Source: Hydractinia symbiolongicarpus (Eukaryota > Cnidaria > Hydrozoa > Anthoathecata > Hydractiniidae). Taken from it: a stretch of DNA of 64,000 bases. Position 1 is the stretch's first letter, and every line of letters starts with the position of its first letter. The DNA is taken from contig NC_079881.1 of assembly GCF_029227915.1 (NCBI RefSeq), positions 11,073,501 to 11,137,500 of the forward strand, written 5' to 3'. The notes beneath the pieces are model-generated. The model was not told the DNA's origin, searched no databases, and saw only the letters and a program-made list of their open reading frames with translations. The translations under genes and the position numbers were made by a program. Shown here piece by piece: positions 36,601 to 46,925 of this stretch.

Positions 36601-39600
36601 AAAACGGGAATTGAAGGTATCATTATATTTACAGCTTCAATGGCGTATTATGACAACGTGTACAAGATAAAACTTTTTGTCTAAATTATTTGTTGAATTA
36701 TGCAGTTTTGTTAATTGTATTTTCGTTCCCCAATACATTTGAAACAAGAATTGGTTAAATGGGAAATGACAAAGTTAATATAAAGCAAACCATATGATAA
36801 AAAAATATGATTTGATAGGAAAATTAAGGTGACAATATAACTTAAAAAAAAAAATATTTAGGAACAAGAAGTTGCACACCAACAAGCAAAAATACAACTC
36901 GAAATAGAAGAAGAGAAGAAGGTTGGTGTCTAATTATTGATTTTTATCACTTTAACAAATCTAAAATCGAGGCAATTAAATGGCTGTAAGCATCTGTTTA
37001 ATTTCTTTTCACGCTGATTTTAGATGAGCGCGCTTCGAAAAGAATTCGAAAAGAAAGAGTCAGAATACGACAGGAAAATTCGAGAATATGAACTGTTATT
37101 AAAGTAAGTTTTAGATAGCTATGCATTTGTATTTTGCTTCATGTGTTTGGTCTCCATCGTATTTCTTTTATAAGAAACCAGTGAAAGGCCCTAGTACTCG
37201 ATGTGTTTTTGTGTTTTTTTCTTACTAAATTTTTTTATTGACTTTCCGATCTACATAAAAAAGGTTCCGCTATTTTATTGTTAAGACACATGGTTTTTAA
37301 ACACATAAGTAAGAGTAAGCTTCGTTTCTAGTCTGTGTTTTTGTTTTTTCTTTTGTATTTTGATTTTAAACGAATTCTTAAACGAATTTTACTGTTCGAT
37401 TTGCTTTTAAATTAATTCCAATTGATTTCGGTTGAAATGACAGTGATCGCGTTAAAAGGACAGCAAAAGTTTTTAAAAAGTTTGTAATAACATAAGTAAT
37501 GATAGATAAGTTTTTAATTTTTTAAAGCGAAAAAGTTCAGCACTAAAAGTCTCTAATTGTTTTGAAGCTTCAGCATCTAGTTTCTTATAAACGGGTTTCT
37601 TATAAAAAAATACGTGTATACTTGACGGACATTTCCCGAATACATTTTTTTGATATGCCGTAAATTTTTTTGTGAAATTGGTACAGAGAATGAATATAAA
37701 GCAAAAATCCTTATCAAAGGTACAATGAGGTAGACGTGGTAGAGCATTCACTTCCAGTGCGGAAGGTCTTGGGTTCAAGCCCTGGGGTAGTCCCAGAGAC
37801 TATAAAAGTGTGAGTCTATCCTTTCTGCTTAGCGTTCAGCATGAGAATAGGATTGATATCTTAGCGGTTGTCTAGTTGAAACGATTGATGCGCTTGCACG
37901 ACTTTCGTAGCTCAAATGAAAGCTTTAAATACACTAGCACCTCCTTTGCAGGACCTTCATTGATAGCAGTGCCAATAGGAACTAAAAAGGCTTTTCTGGA
38001 TAAACAATTTCTATAATAACGCAATAATAAGAGTAATAATAATTGTAATAATAATTTACAAGCATGCTACTTTCGCCATACTAATATGAAAAATATGAAA
38101 AAATCGTAAATCTATAAAAAGTTTTTTAAATAAGTGCTATTCAGAAATTATCTACTAGAATTCGATTGAGACTCTCACAAGCAAGATACCTTCTTTCATA
38201 GAAATTCGTATTTATATGTTTTTCGTACGAGAGGTTCTGTCTACTTCATAATAAAAGATCTCGTTTAAAGGGGTTACTAAACGCCTCCATCCTGACACAT
38301 TTTGAATGAACAACACAAAGCGCTATTTTTCGTAAAAATGGTATGTTCCTCGCTTTGAGGTATTACAATACCTCATAAAACATCATTGTTGTTGCTTAGA
38401 CTGGCTTGATGTGTAATAATTTTGTATGTTTCTATGCGAAATTTTGAAGAATATAGTTAGCTAGCTAGCTCAAAAAATTATTAAGTGTATTTGGATGTCA
38501 TTTGTGATATTTATGATGATTTTAGATGTTGTTTTGTCCTTACTGCTCATTATTTTTTTCACCGCCATAGCTCGACTTTCGTGTAAGTCAATAAAGTCAA
38601 CAATCAATAACGTGTTTTGTAGCCCCTTGTTGTTTTTTAGTTCGTGTTTGGCCTTAGCTTCCTGCGTTTAGTGTCTGGACATGCGCATTAGAAATGTTTT
38701 TTGGCAGGACATATTAACTTTTAAGCGTTTGCAAACAAACAACTTTTTTAGTAACCAATGAAAGCTCGGATAATGCTCCATTTACGCTTTGCCCATTTAC
38801 GCTTGAATGGATCTCGGCCCTTATGCACGTTTATGATAAATGTTTTTGATAAGCTCTTTTGGTGTTTTTCAGGGAGAAAGAAGCAGAGAGTCGCAAACTC
38901 GAGTACAGGTTAACAGAACATGCAAAGGAAACTGAAACAGTGATTGAAAAGTTCAAAAAAGAAGCCGATATCAACGCGAACAGGGCGTATCAGGACTTAA
39001 ACGCCCAAGTAAGTACTGCTACCTGATTCATATTAATAAGTAAGTCTTATTTAGTGCCACCCCTTTTTATTGGCGGATTGGTTTTCACTGATTTGAAAGG
39101 AACATTCTGAGTGCAAGATATGCGTAACTTTTCGTTATCACAAAAGTACAGCCTTGTTACTGTTTTTTTGCAAAATACGGCCTTCAGAACAAATTTTGTG
39201 GTTATTATATTTGTTATTTATTTATACCCCAATGTTTTTATTGATCTTTATTGATCTTTATTGATCTTTATTTTTTTCTCCAGTTGCAACAATTGCAGCA
39301 GTCTTTGTTGTCCGCCAAGGAGAAAATCGAGCAACAAAAAGTCGAATTTGCGAGACAACTTGAAGAACAGAAAAAGAAATATGAGGATCAGGTCAGAATA
39401 GAATTATAAGATATTTTACGTAACTTTGGGTAACATGTAACATTTTGTGTGAAACCTTGTAGTGGCAAGATTTCTTTCTTAAAAAAATCATAGGTCAGAC
39501 AGAGAAATTCATGCAGTAAATAAAGGGAGAAAACTATTAGTGTAAAGCCATGAAAGCGGGCTAGGGTATATTAAAAGGTGGGTGAGTCTGAATACAAGTA

Positions 39601-42600
39601 GTGGCTAAAAGAGGACTTGCGTCTTCGACATACATCGTGCTTTCTAGCGACAAATATTTTGCCGCTATGAAAACTTTTATTTTTGTTTTTAGTTAGAACA
39701 TTACAAAGGCGTAAGTGAGAGAGAAAAGATGGAGTTAATTAAAAAACATACGCAGGAGAAGGATATTCTGCATGAGAGTTATAAAAATGCAAAAGTACGT
39801 ACTTGTGTTTTAATTCAAAACAAAGATGATTACGCTAGATCAAACGAGGTGTTTAATTTTTCTTAGGATGATTATTTAAAGAAAGAAAAAGAAAAACAAA
39901 ATGAAAGTGGTGAAAAATATCGACAAAAGATTGCACATCATGTGAAAGTAAACTTCTTTTCAGCTCCTACATATTATATTTACCGCAGGTTGTATATATA
40001 GTGTGTACTACACAGAGTGTCCGCCGGACCTTAAGGACATTGAAAATTTTAAAATGAGACTAGCTGAGCTTGAAGAGTTTCAATATTTGCTTACAAACAG
40101 TCTACCTATAATACATTGTTTCGCGGTAGCTCGTTGTCTTTCTATTTATTTACTGATACCTTTAAATATGTAACAATACTTTTTTACATATCATTTGTCA
40201 CAGTTTTTTTTATTTACCTTGATGACAGCTGGGGGTGTCCCTTTTTGATGTATGCTTAAAGTGATTAATTTTCGCGAGTTTGATTTATATTCGCAAAAAT
40301 TTGTTCAAATCGCGAAAAAAAAATCCGCAAAATATGTCGACCTTACTGATTCGCGAAAATTAATTTTCGCGAAATGCATATTTTTGCGCATCGCGATAAC
40401 AAGTTTCGGAAAAATAAATCAAGTTAAGGTACAGATAAAATAATGGGAAATATTGAACAACACTAGAGAAAACCTAGTATTAATGGACATGTTCCAATCC
40501 ATTTTTTTAGCAAATATCTGAATTGGAAGCAAAGGTTCGTGACCTGCGTGAAGAGGTTGGTGATTTACATGTCGCTTGTGTTTCTAATAATTATGTTTGT
40601 TGTTGTTACAAATCTGTCAACCTCGTTCCCAGGATTATTCAGTTCCTCTGGAATATGTTGAAAATACCAGACAAATATGTCATCTCAGTAATGGTTACAA
40701 AATGCTCATAGCTTTTTTTATAGAATTTGCAAATTAAGCACTTGTTAAGTTGCAATGTTTAACACATTTTAAATTTAATTTTAACAGAAGTAAGTAAATT
40801 CGTCTTCGTTTCACATTCGCGAATAAGAATAATTGCAAATTTGCGAAATTACGAGCTGCTTAATTCAATACTTGTTAATTCACTGTTGTACCGCTATTCA
40901 CCAAATTTAGACTGTTGTACCGCTATTCACCAAATTTAGTTATTTTTGTTTACAAAGGTCATCCAGGCTAATGCTCTTCGCAAGGACCAACTTCAAGAAG
41001 TCAGTTCATTAAGAGATGAGGAAAAGCAAGCTGCGAAAAAATCCGAAGAAAGTCTAGTAAGAAGTTGTTTGTAGATAAAAAGTTTTATTCAAAAATTATT
41101 TCTTTTATTCTTTCGTTCGTTCATTCGTTTATTCGTTTATTTGTTCTTTTATTCAGTCAGTTACTTATTCATTCATTCATTCATTCATTCATTCATTCAT
41201 TCATTCATTCATTCATTCATTCATTCATTCATTCATTCATTCATTCATTCATTCAGTCAGTCAGTCAGTCAGTCATTTATTCATTCATTCATTCATTCAT
41301 TCATTCATTTTTTCATCTTTTCATTCATTCATTCATTTATTCTTTCTTTGTTCAGTAGTTTATTTATTTATTCATTCATTCATTCATTCATTCATTCATT
41401 CGTTCATTCTTCATTTGTTCATTCACTCATTCATTCATTGTTTTTTCCATTTATTTATTCGTTCATCCATCCATTCCCTTATTCGTTTATTCAGTCAAAT
41501 ATTTATTTATTTATTTGTTCTGTTGCTGTTTAGAAATCAAAATATAAATCCCAGCTGGAGCACGAACGCTTACAGCTTCAGAAAGAACACAGCACGCAGA
41601 TGGAGGCTTTCACTGAAAAGGTATTTTTGTGTTCATACTATTCTAAATGTTGTTAAACTACAGTAAAGTAGCTGCCTCTTACTCGGGTGTTTTTATACAG
41701 TTTAAACATCGCTAAGACGTAACATAAGTGTAAATCTTATATTGTCATACAAATTTTCATTCGATCCTTTATTATTCTTTGGTCCTCATTTTTCGTCCGT
41801 CTCAATTTTTGTCACATTAAATTTTAACACTTAGGGTCAACAAAGGTTTTGTTTTTATTTAAATACAAGTTGCCCATTTTTTATATTTTCGTGGTCTGGT
41901 GGTCTGAAAGAGTATTCAATGTTTACCGCCCACCTGCGGGTCCACTATTATGACTTTTTGTTAGAACTTTTTTTGTCCATTTAGCCAACATCGGTTTCCG
42001 GAAAAAACTCGCTATTCGCCAAATTTGCGACGATAAATTCGCCCTGAAATTTAGATTTTTCTTTTTTAAAAATCGATTTACACTAAGTTTTTTCTTCTAA
42101 GTTACTATGGGAATTTCACGTTCAGCAAAATTCGTAAAGTATCAGTACTTGCCAATTTCACGAATTTAGTTCTCTTAAAAATTAAGTTTTATTTTTAAAA
42201 AGTTGTCGCAAAAATTAGCTCTTTCAAAACTTAGTTCCCTTAAGATATGTTTTATTAAGCTTTTTAACGTGTGTTAAGTAAAGTCTCTTTTGTCTCTTTT
42301 GTAGATGGATGGCAAGTTAAAAGATATTGCAGCAGAATATTCAAAAAAAGAAAAAAATGATAAATTGGTATGTTTTTCCGATTTGACTCTTCTGTTCTCA
42401 TCCGTCCATGTCCTGTTTAATTTGTCCGTTCTCATTCGTCGATAAGCTTCATCCGTTCTTACCCGTTTGTGTTTTATCTTAGATGATAAACTCATTACAG
42501 CTGCAGCTGGCCACTGTCAACGCGGACATGTTAAAGTGAGTTGGTTCTAAAGCTTTAACACTTTAATTGATCTTGTTCCTTTTAGGCGATGTTAAAAGAG

Positions 42601-44803
42601 ACAACGCAGCGTATTTTCAATGAAATATTTTTAAAGGCGCAAATTCAATGCTATGCACCATTTTGTTAATTGTTTAACTTAGGAATTCACCGGTTGCGCA
42701 AATTTCACGCATTTGTTATTTCTTACTTCCTTGTTCGTCATGAAGTACTTGGATTATTCTGGTCTGCAAAAAAGCTGTGTGCAACCATTTTGAACTTGTA
42801 TTATTAGAAACAACCTCTTGTTGCTCCATGTTTAATTGTCTTTTACGTCAAACATTGATTGTTTTCTTAATATTTTTAGGAAAACAAATTCATTTGAAAC
42901 AAATATGAACGAAGTGAAGAAGAAGAATGAAGTGGAGAAAAAAGCTACAAAGGAGAACTTAAACAAAATTCGTAAGGTAAAACTAAGTGCTAAGTTGGCC
43001 ATCTGAGAATTCATAATGTGTCATCCAATTCCTAGAAAATACAATTTGTCATTTTCTAGTGCGGATCGTTGACAAAAGTAATAAAACAAAGGAAGTTTTA
43101 GTCATTTTTTTAACACGGTAAAAAGGGTCAAATAGTCAATACTCTGTAGGGTCTTTACCAAACAACCCTCCGTAGTATTTACATAAATCTATTTCATAAA
43201 AATATAATAAAAATCTCAGTAGCTATCAAATTCACTTGACAAGTATAGGAATTTTGGTAATGTGTTAGTGGTATACAATGGACATATTGCTTAGTGTAAC
43301 TCTCTATAGAGAGCCAAAAAGTATAACTTGATGTTTCCAGTTGTGCCCTGTTTGTATTTACAGCGTAGTGGTCTCGATAACTCAAACAGTTGCAGTCAAT
43401 TATATCCTCTACTTTATCAGGAATAGTCCTGGTCCATATTTAACCAAGGCTCTTTGAAATCCCATCATAACTCGATATCAGATGGCACTGCACAACCAGT
43501 AACGCCGGTGATCACGTGATATTATTTAGCATCGAGTCTGTCAAACGAGTAGTCCTATTGACTAGCACAACTCGCAAATTCAAAATTTTCTACATATTTA
43601 ACTGTAGTCATAGCAACTGAGCCAATCATTTTTATCTCGATCTCGATCTAATTAGCTAATATAAATTTCGAGTCTCCTCCCTCAGTGGTTTAATGGTAGG
43701 GTAATTAACGTTAGGAATTTGAATTGCTAGTGTGGTTGGGGACTAATGTCTATTTCTTAAAAAGTTTTGCTGTCAATAAAAATTTGGCAAATTGTGTTCT
43801 GTATTGTTTTGGGTTTTATATCTATTCTGTTAACATGTGCGCATGTACAGCAAAACTGTATCTGGAATTATTTGGAGCAAATCATGGTATTTTGATGCTA
43901 ACCTGACATTGTTTAGGCTTCTTGCAAACCTGATATTTTTACTCTAGGACTTAAATAATGAATTGGAAACACAAAAGATTAAATATAAGCAATTGGAACG
44001 AAAATATAGAAATATGGAAGTCCAGTACAAAGAAAAGGTAATGACGCCGTGTTGTTATGACGTGTAAAACTTTGAATAGATGAAGTGTATGCTCCGAAAA
44101 AAATATTCAGTGGGGACGGAAGGCGTGGCAGAAAGAAATTAGATTTTATTTTTGGATATTCATACAGGAAAGCCACTTTAGTCTTATCAATACTGGGTGT
44201 TTTGAATATATACGGTATGTATATATCGGCATTACCTACACAATTTCCCTCATTGCACGGGTTGAACAGAGTTATGGTAAAGAGACTTTAAAACATGCCG
44301 GCGACCGAACCAGAGACCTCGTGATTTCGAAGCAAACCCCATAACCACTCGGCAACGCCCTGAAAAGTCACTCAAGTGTTCCTGCCCTTTGTTTTAAAAA
44401 GAGGATTACTATTTTAGATATCTGGATGTATGTTAGAATGTGAAGAGAAAATTAATGGAATGCTCCCTGTAACTGTTAAAAAGGTAAAAACAAAATCTTC
44501 ATTTAATACACTGCTTTGAGTATTTTTATCTTTTTTGTCTTAAACAAGTCGTTAGCGCGTTGATAAAACCATAAGTTCGCCCGTAAAACATATGCCTGTC
44601 CTCAGACTTTCGCCTGTCGTACATAATCTAGGCTTCGCTCTTTCGTGACTTGTTTATTTAATCAATGTATTTTGTAGGAGCTGGAAGATACTATTGAATC
44701 AATGAGGCAACAGATTGTTATTCTACAATCGCGTGCAGACGTACTACAAGAAGAATTAGAAGAGTATACGAAAATTTCAAAACAAGATTTTTCGAGAAGT
44801 TGA
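27688..44803 (+). CDS. CEP112: CEP112 (CCDC46), centrosomal coiled-coil protein
   Basis: I placed 31 coding exons totalling 2847 nt (948 residues; human CEP112 is about 955): 27688-27799, 28542-28608, 28895-29012, 29101-29139, 29443-29488, 29609-29687, 30572-30776, 30971-31030, 31696-31782, 33213-33312, 33605-33723, 33835-33978, 34492-34587, 35271-35329, 36098-36227, 36524-36616, 36862-36921, 37024-37103, 38873-39008, 39284-39391, 39693-39794, 39867-39947, 40511-40555, 40958-41056, 41534-41620, 42305-42367, 42483-42535, 42880-42976, 43948-44037, 44418-44483 and 44678-44803. Phases all agree. The N-terminus matches the DUF4485 region of CEP112: EDMKPYVLNLKT, ISAWIKKLCHPS, RKNRNLYAQILLHMLL, then LPTIPAYM. 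The rest is almost continuous Lys/Glu/Gln-rich coiled coil. The intron after exon 12 has a GC donor (ATG|GCGAGT); all others are GT-AG. CEP112 localises to the centrosome/spindle poles in vertebrates (family knowledge). Confidence 0.93.
32006..32067. repeat. 31-bp tandem duplication in CEP112 intron
   Basis: Two identical adjacent copies of a 31-base unit beginning ATACTTCAGGAAATAC lie mid-intron between the exons ending 31782 and starting 33213. It appears to be a recent duplication, since no mismatch is visible. Confidence 0.85.
32507..32860 (+). other. Open frame of about 117 codons in CEP112 intron, unrecognised
   Basis: A stop-free frame from 32507 runs through an Arg-rich first part (RRAANIAHRRNDRSFYRG) to VNKISIIDVALSVIKLLETN and ends at a TGA near 32857. 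It has no ATG near its start and no splice links that fit CEP112. It is probably a fragment of a mobile-element protein, perhaps gag-like, but no motif confirms this. Confidence 0.3.
33335..33515 (+). repeat. Degenerate TTCA/TTTA microsatellite
   Basis: An irregular run of TTCATTTA, CATTCAGT and related words lies in the intron after the exon ending 33312. It resembles a decayed version of the (TTCA)n array at 41.2 kb in the same gene. Confidence 0.6.
33979..34491 (+). other. GC-AG intron of CEP112 containing a 140-codon ORF
   Basis: The exon ends AAAGAAATG at 33978 and is followed by GCGAGT rather than GT. The next exon (34492, EANYKDLVEQHD) needs phase 0, which only the GC donor gives. The 513-base intron holds a 140-codon plus-strand frame (34029-34451) in a different phase from the exons, starting MVWAGDISSF. 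It has no recognised domain. It could be a mobile-element fragment or chance. Confidence 0.55.
34588..35270. other. CEP112 intron with CGCGAA-type repeat relics
   Basis: This intron contains words such as TTTCGCG, AACGAAACTAAATTT and CCGCGAAATAAA (about 34805-34890). They recur near 40.3, 42.0 and 45.2 kb. I interpret it as a decayed copy of the same short element. Confidence 0.35.
35618..35790 (+). mobile_element. tRNA-headed SINE-like element
   Basis: The A box GGTGTAGTGGTAGCGC and B box GGTTCAAGTCC are both close to consensus, around a Thr(TGT)-like anticodon loop (CTTGTAA). The acceptor stem pairs poorly and an extra 10 or so bases lie between anticodon and B box, so it is not a working tRNA gene. 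A non-tRNA body follows to about 35790. It sits in a CEP112 intron. Confidence 0.55.
37722..37985 (+). mobile_element. tRNA-headed SINE-like element
   Basis: TAGACGTGGTAGAGCA (A-box-like) is followed by GGTTCAAGCCC (perfect B box) at about 37773. The cloverleaf is incomplete. A body of about 200 bases follows, including CTTTCGTAGCTCAAATGAAAGC. The body differs from the 35.6-kb unit, suggesting a separate subfamily. Confidence 0.55.
39237..39266. repeat. Three tandem copies of TTTATTGATC
   Basis: A decamer repeated three times ends 17 bases before the CEP112 exon starting at 39284. It occupies the branch-point/polypyrimidine region. Confidence 0.85.
40255..40445 (+). repeat. MITE-like CGCGAA-rich element
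   Basis: A dense cluster of TTCGCGA and CGCGAAAA words includes near-inverted blocks (GTGATTAATTTTCGCGAG and AAAATTAATTTTCGCGAA). It lies in a CEP112 intron and opens a 63-codon frame of no significance. Similar words occur at several other intronic sites in this window. Confidence 0.5.
40882..40939. repeat. 29-bp tandem duplication before a CEP112 exon
   Basis: Two perfect adjacent copies of a unit beginning ACTGTTGTACCGCTATTCAC and ending ATTTAG. The second copy ends 18 bases before the exon at 40958. Each unit ends in an acceptor-like TTTAG. Confidence 0.85.
41160..41530 (+). repeat. (TTCA)n / (ATTC)n microsatellite
   Basis: Tens of ATTC/TTCA tetramers are broken by TCAG and TTTA variants, filling most of the intron and ending right at the acceptor of the CEP112 exon at 41534. 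Because the 4-base unit yields no stop, it opens apparent frames of SFIH repeats in two phases. These are not proteins. Confidence 0.95.
41980..42230. repeat. CGCGAA-family repeat relic
   Basis: Words such as CGCCAAATTTGCGACGATAAATTCGCC, read in part, TTCACGAATTTAG and GTCGCAAAAATTAG resemble the 40.3-kb element, which suggests a diverged copy. Confidence 0.35.
44283..44362 (-). mobile_element. Ser-tRNA-like SINE head, minus strand
   Basis: On the minus strand, TTGCCGAGTGGTTATGGGG (A box), a CTTCGAAA anticodon loop (CGA, Ser-like) and GGTTCGGTCGC (B-box-like) appear in order with class II spacing. Acceptor-stem pairing fails, so it is a pseudo-tRNA or SINE head. It lies in a CEP112 intron. 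Confidence 0.5.
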
Positions 44804-45219
44804 CTTACAAATTCGTTTTAGAGTTTTTTATTAAATTCCATTTTTATATTGTAAATAATGTAAATTATTATTTATACATTCCAAGTCATACTAAAATCAT
44901 CTTTTTTTTTTGAAAGTGTACCCAGTTAGGCATAAGTCCTGAGCCAGGATTTTTCTGTTGCTTTTATTGATTTTTTTGTAATCTTGCTGAATTCTTCGAA
45001 TATCCGTCATTCTCTCTCAAAAGACATAAATTCATTGAGGTATTTATCGATATATAAGCAGGTGCCGTAAAACTGAACCCAAGATTGCAAGAAAGTAACA
45101 TATTTTTGCCACGTTTTTACAAAAAACAATTCTAATTCGCCGTTTTAAGTCCCCTTCCATTCATTCCTTTGTAAGCTGTTGTGACATCACAAAATCATCT
45201 AACTTTATTGCTTCCCGGT

Positions 45220-45600
45220 TTCGCGGTGTCGGATTGTCAAAAGCGTGAAAGAAATATTGCACGAGGTTTTGGGATCAACCGCGAAATTAAAATGCCAGAA
45301 GATGTCAACTCCTTTGGTATGGTCCCTGTGAGGAATTGACAACAGATGATAATATTTGCGAGCCCGAGTGAACCTTGAGCATTTTTGTTGACTTCACAGA
45401 TGAATAATTTGATTTTTGCAAGGGAAAGAGTTTTCTTGAACGATGTTCTCTTAATTTACATACTGATGTTGTTAATCTCCTTAAACAGAACATTTCTAAA
45501 CTTGGAACCTACAAGCAAAAAAACTTTCTCTAATTTTCCCTTTTTTAACTTGAAACCGCGAAACTAAAATTCCAGGAAAGCCAATATTGACAAAATAAAC
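45220..45600 (-). repeat. CGCGAA-family element or pair of termini
   Basis: ACCGCGAAATTAAAATGCCAG near 45279, read in part, and AACCGCGAAACTAAAATTCCAG near 45556, read in part, are similar blocks about 280 bases apart, with further CGCG words between. It could be one element with repeated ends. Confidence 0.4.
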
Positions 45601-45769
45601 ACGAGATTAAAATGAGCGCGTAAAAGCAAAACATCTTCAATCTAGAAGATGAATATAGTGCCGTGACAAGTTAATTCACATGGCCTGGTTGTCCTGCTAC
45701 TAAAACTTAGATGCATACCTTACATGGCTAGCCTCTTAAATATCGAAGGATGTCTATTATTCTCAGGAA

Positions 45770-46030
45770 GAGCCATGGCTTAGATAGAGTTAGGAGCCTA
45801 ATGCTCATTTTCAGCTACGCAGATCACACTTAGGTCCGCGCTCCACCAGACAACTTTTTGCAACATTCAACGGCCAGTGTGCCATCTCCCCGATTTCTCT
45901 CACATAGTCTGGGTTAGCCGGCACTATGGTAACATTTACTCGTCCATATTTATTAGTGGCAAAAAAAGGAATCAAACCTCGGGTCTCCCGCCGCCCCTGT
46001 GTGTGAGTTATAACAGGCTACGGTGCATTA
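45770..46030 (-). mobile_element. tRNA-headed SINE-like element, minus strand
   Basis: On the minus strand GAGGTTTGATTCC matches the B box, with an A-box-like TAGCCTGTTATAAC upstream. A body of about 200 bases follows towards 45770. GC is higher than the surroundings. A functional tRNA fold is not visible. Confidence 0.5.
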
Positions 46031-46925
46031 TTTGGTAGCACACAGATTTGTCCAATAAATTTAATAGAAGCAGGAAATTGTTTTTGCTCAAAATTAAAAC
46101 CATAAATGCTTCCTGATGCATTTTAAAGAAAAAGAAAAAGTCTCTTCCATTTGCCGAGTTATCCCCCGCCTCCCCCCTGGCCGAGAAGTTTTCGTCCTAG
46201 AGGTAGAATTTGCAACAATCGAGTTGACGATAACTGAACTTATCGAGTCAAGAATCAAAACAATTTTTGATCTTTGGATGAGTTGTCTTGTAATCGACTC
46301 AAAATCCTTTTGCTTTCGTTATCTTTTATTTAAATGCTCTAATTAATACATGTATTGTTAAAGTATCTTGTTTAGCTTTTTGCTTTGGTATGAGATTGAT
46401 ATTTGAACGGAGCTTTGGTTGATAAGCAAAGGACCTTGTCTTGGTTGGACTGGCCAAATTTGTCAGCTAATGAGAATTTTGCCAATTGACTGTGAATGCT
46501 TGACTGTGAATGCAAGTATTTTATATGTAAAACCAACTCATAAACATAATACTAGGTCAGTTATAGGCAGCTTTCCTTGCCAAGCTAAGGAAAACAATCA
46601 ATATGCACACACACTCCCTCCAGTTGTGTAATCATCAAAAATGTTAAATTGTGGCCTAAAGTTCTTGCAATTATAAGTCGCCATACCTAAAACAATTAAT
46701 GTTTTTTTTGTTGTTGTTGTACATGTATTTAAATCTTTAAAAAAGGTTGCGTAAACTTCAATAATAATTTAACTCAATTTGGTCCTGATTTTTTGCCTAT
46801 GTGTGCACATGTTTAAAATCCACGTAAACTTTTGTAAACATTGGCAAGTTATCTATATTTATAGCTAGCTAGCTATACATATTATTTTATTCTAAATTTA
46901 ATGTTATTGTGTTTTTAGGTAAGAG

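Larger units (their letters stand above)
44831..46916. other. Intergenic CEP112 to PH gene
   Basis: No gene is seen. An ATTAAA follows the CEP112 stop at about 44830. The region holds CGCGAA-type relics (45220-45600) and a SINE-like unit (45770-46030). A GTTTTTAG acceptor-like site ends at 46918, seven bases before the next ATG. Confidence 0.45.

Noticed and set aside
41065-41533. Overlapping open frames of SFIH/IHSF repeats
   Set aside because: They come from the (TTCA)n microsatellite inside a CEP112 intron, where a 4-base unit without stops opens two frames. Not proteins.
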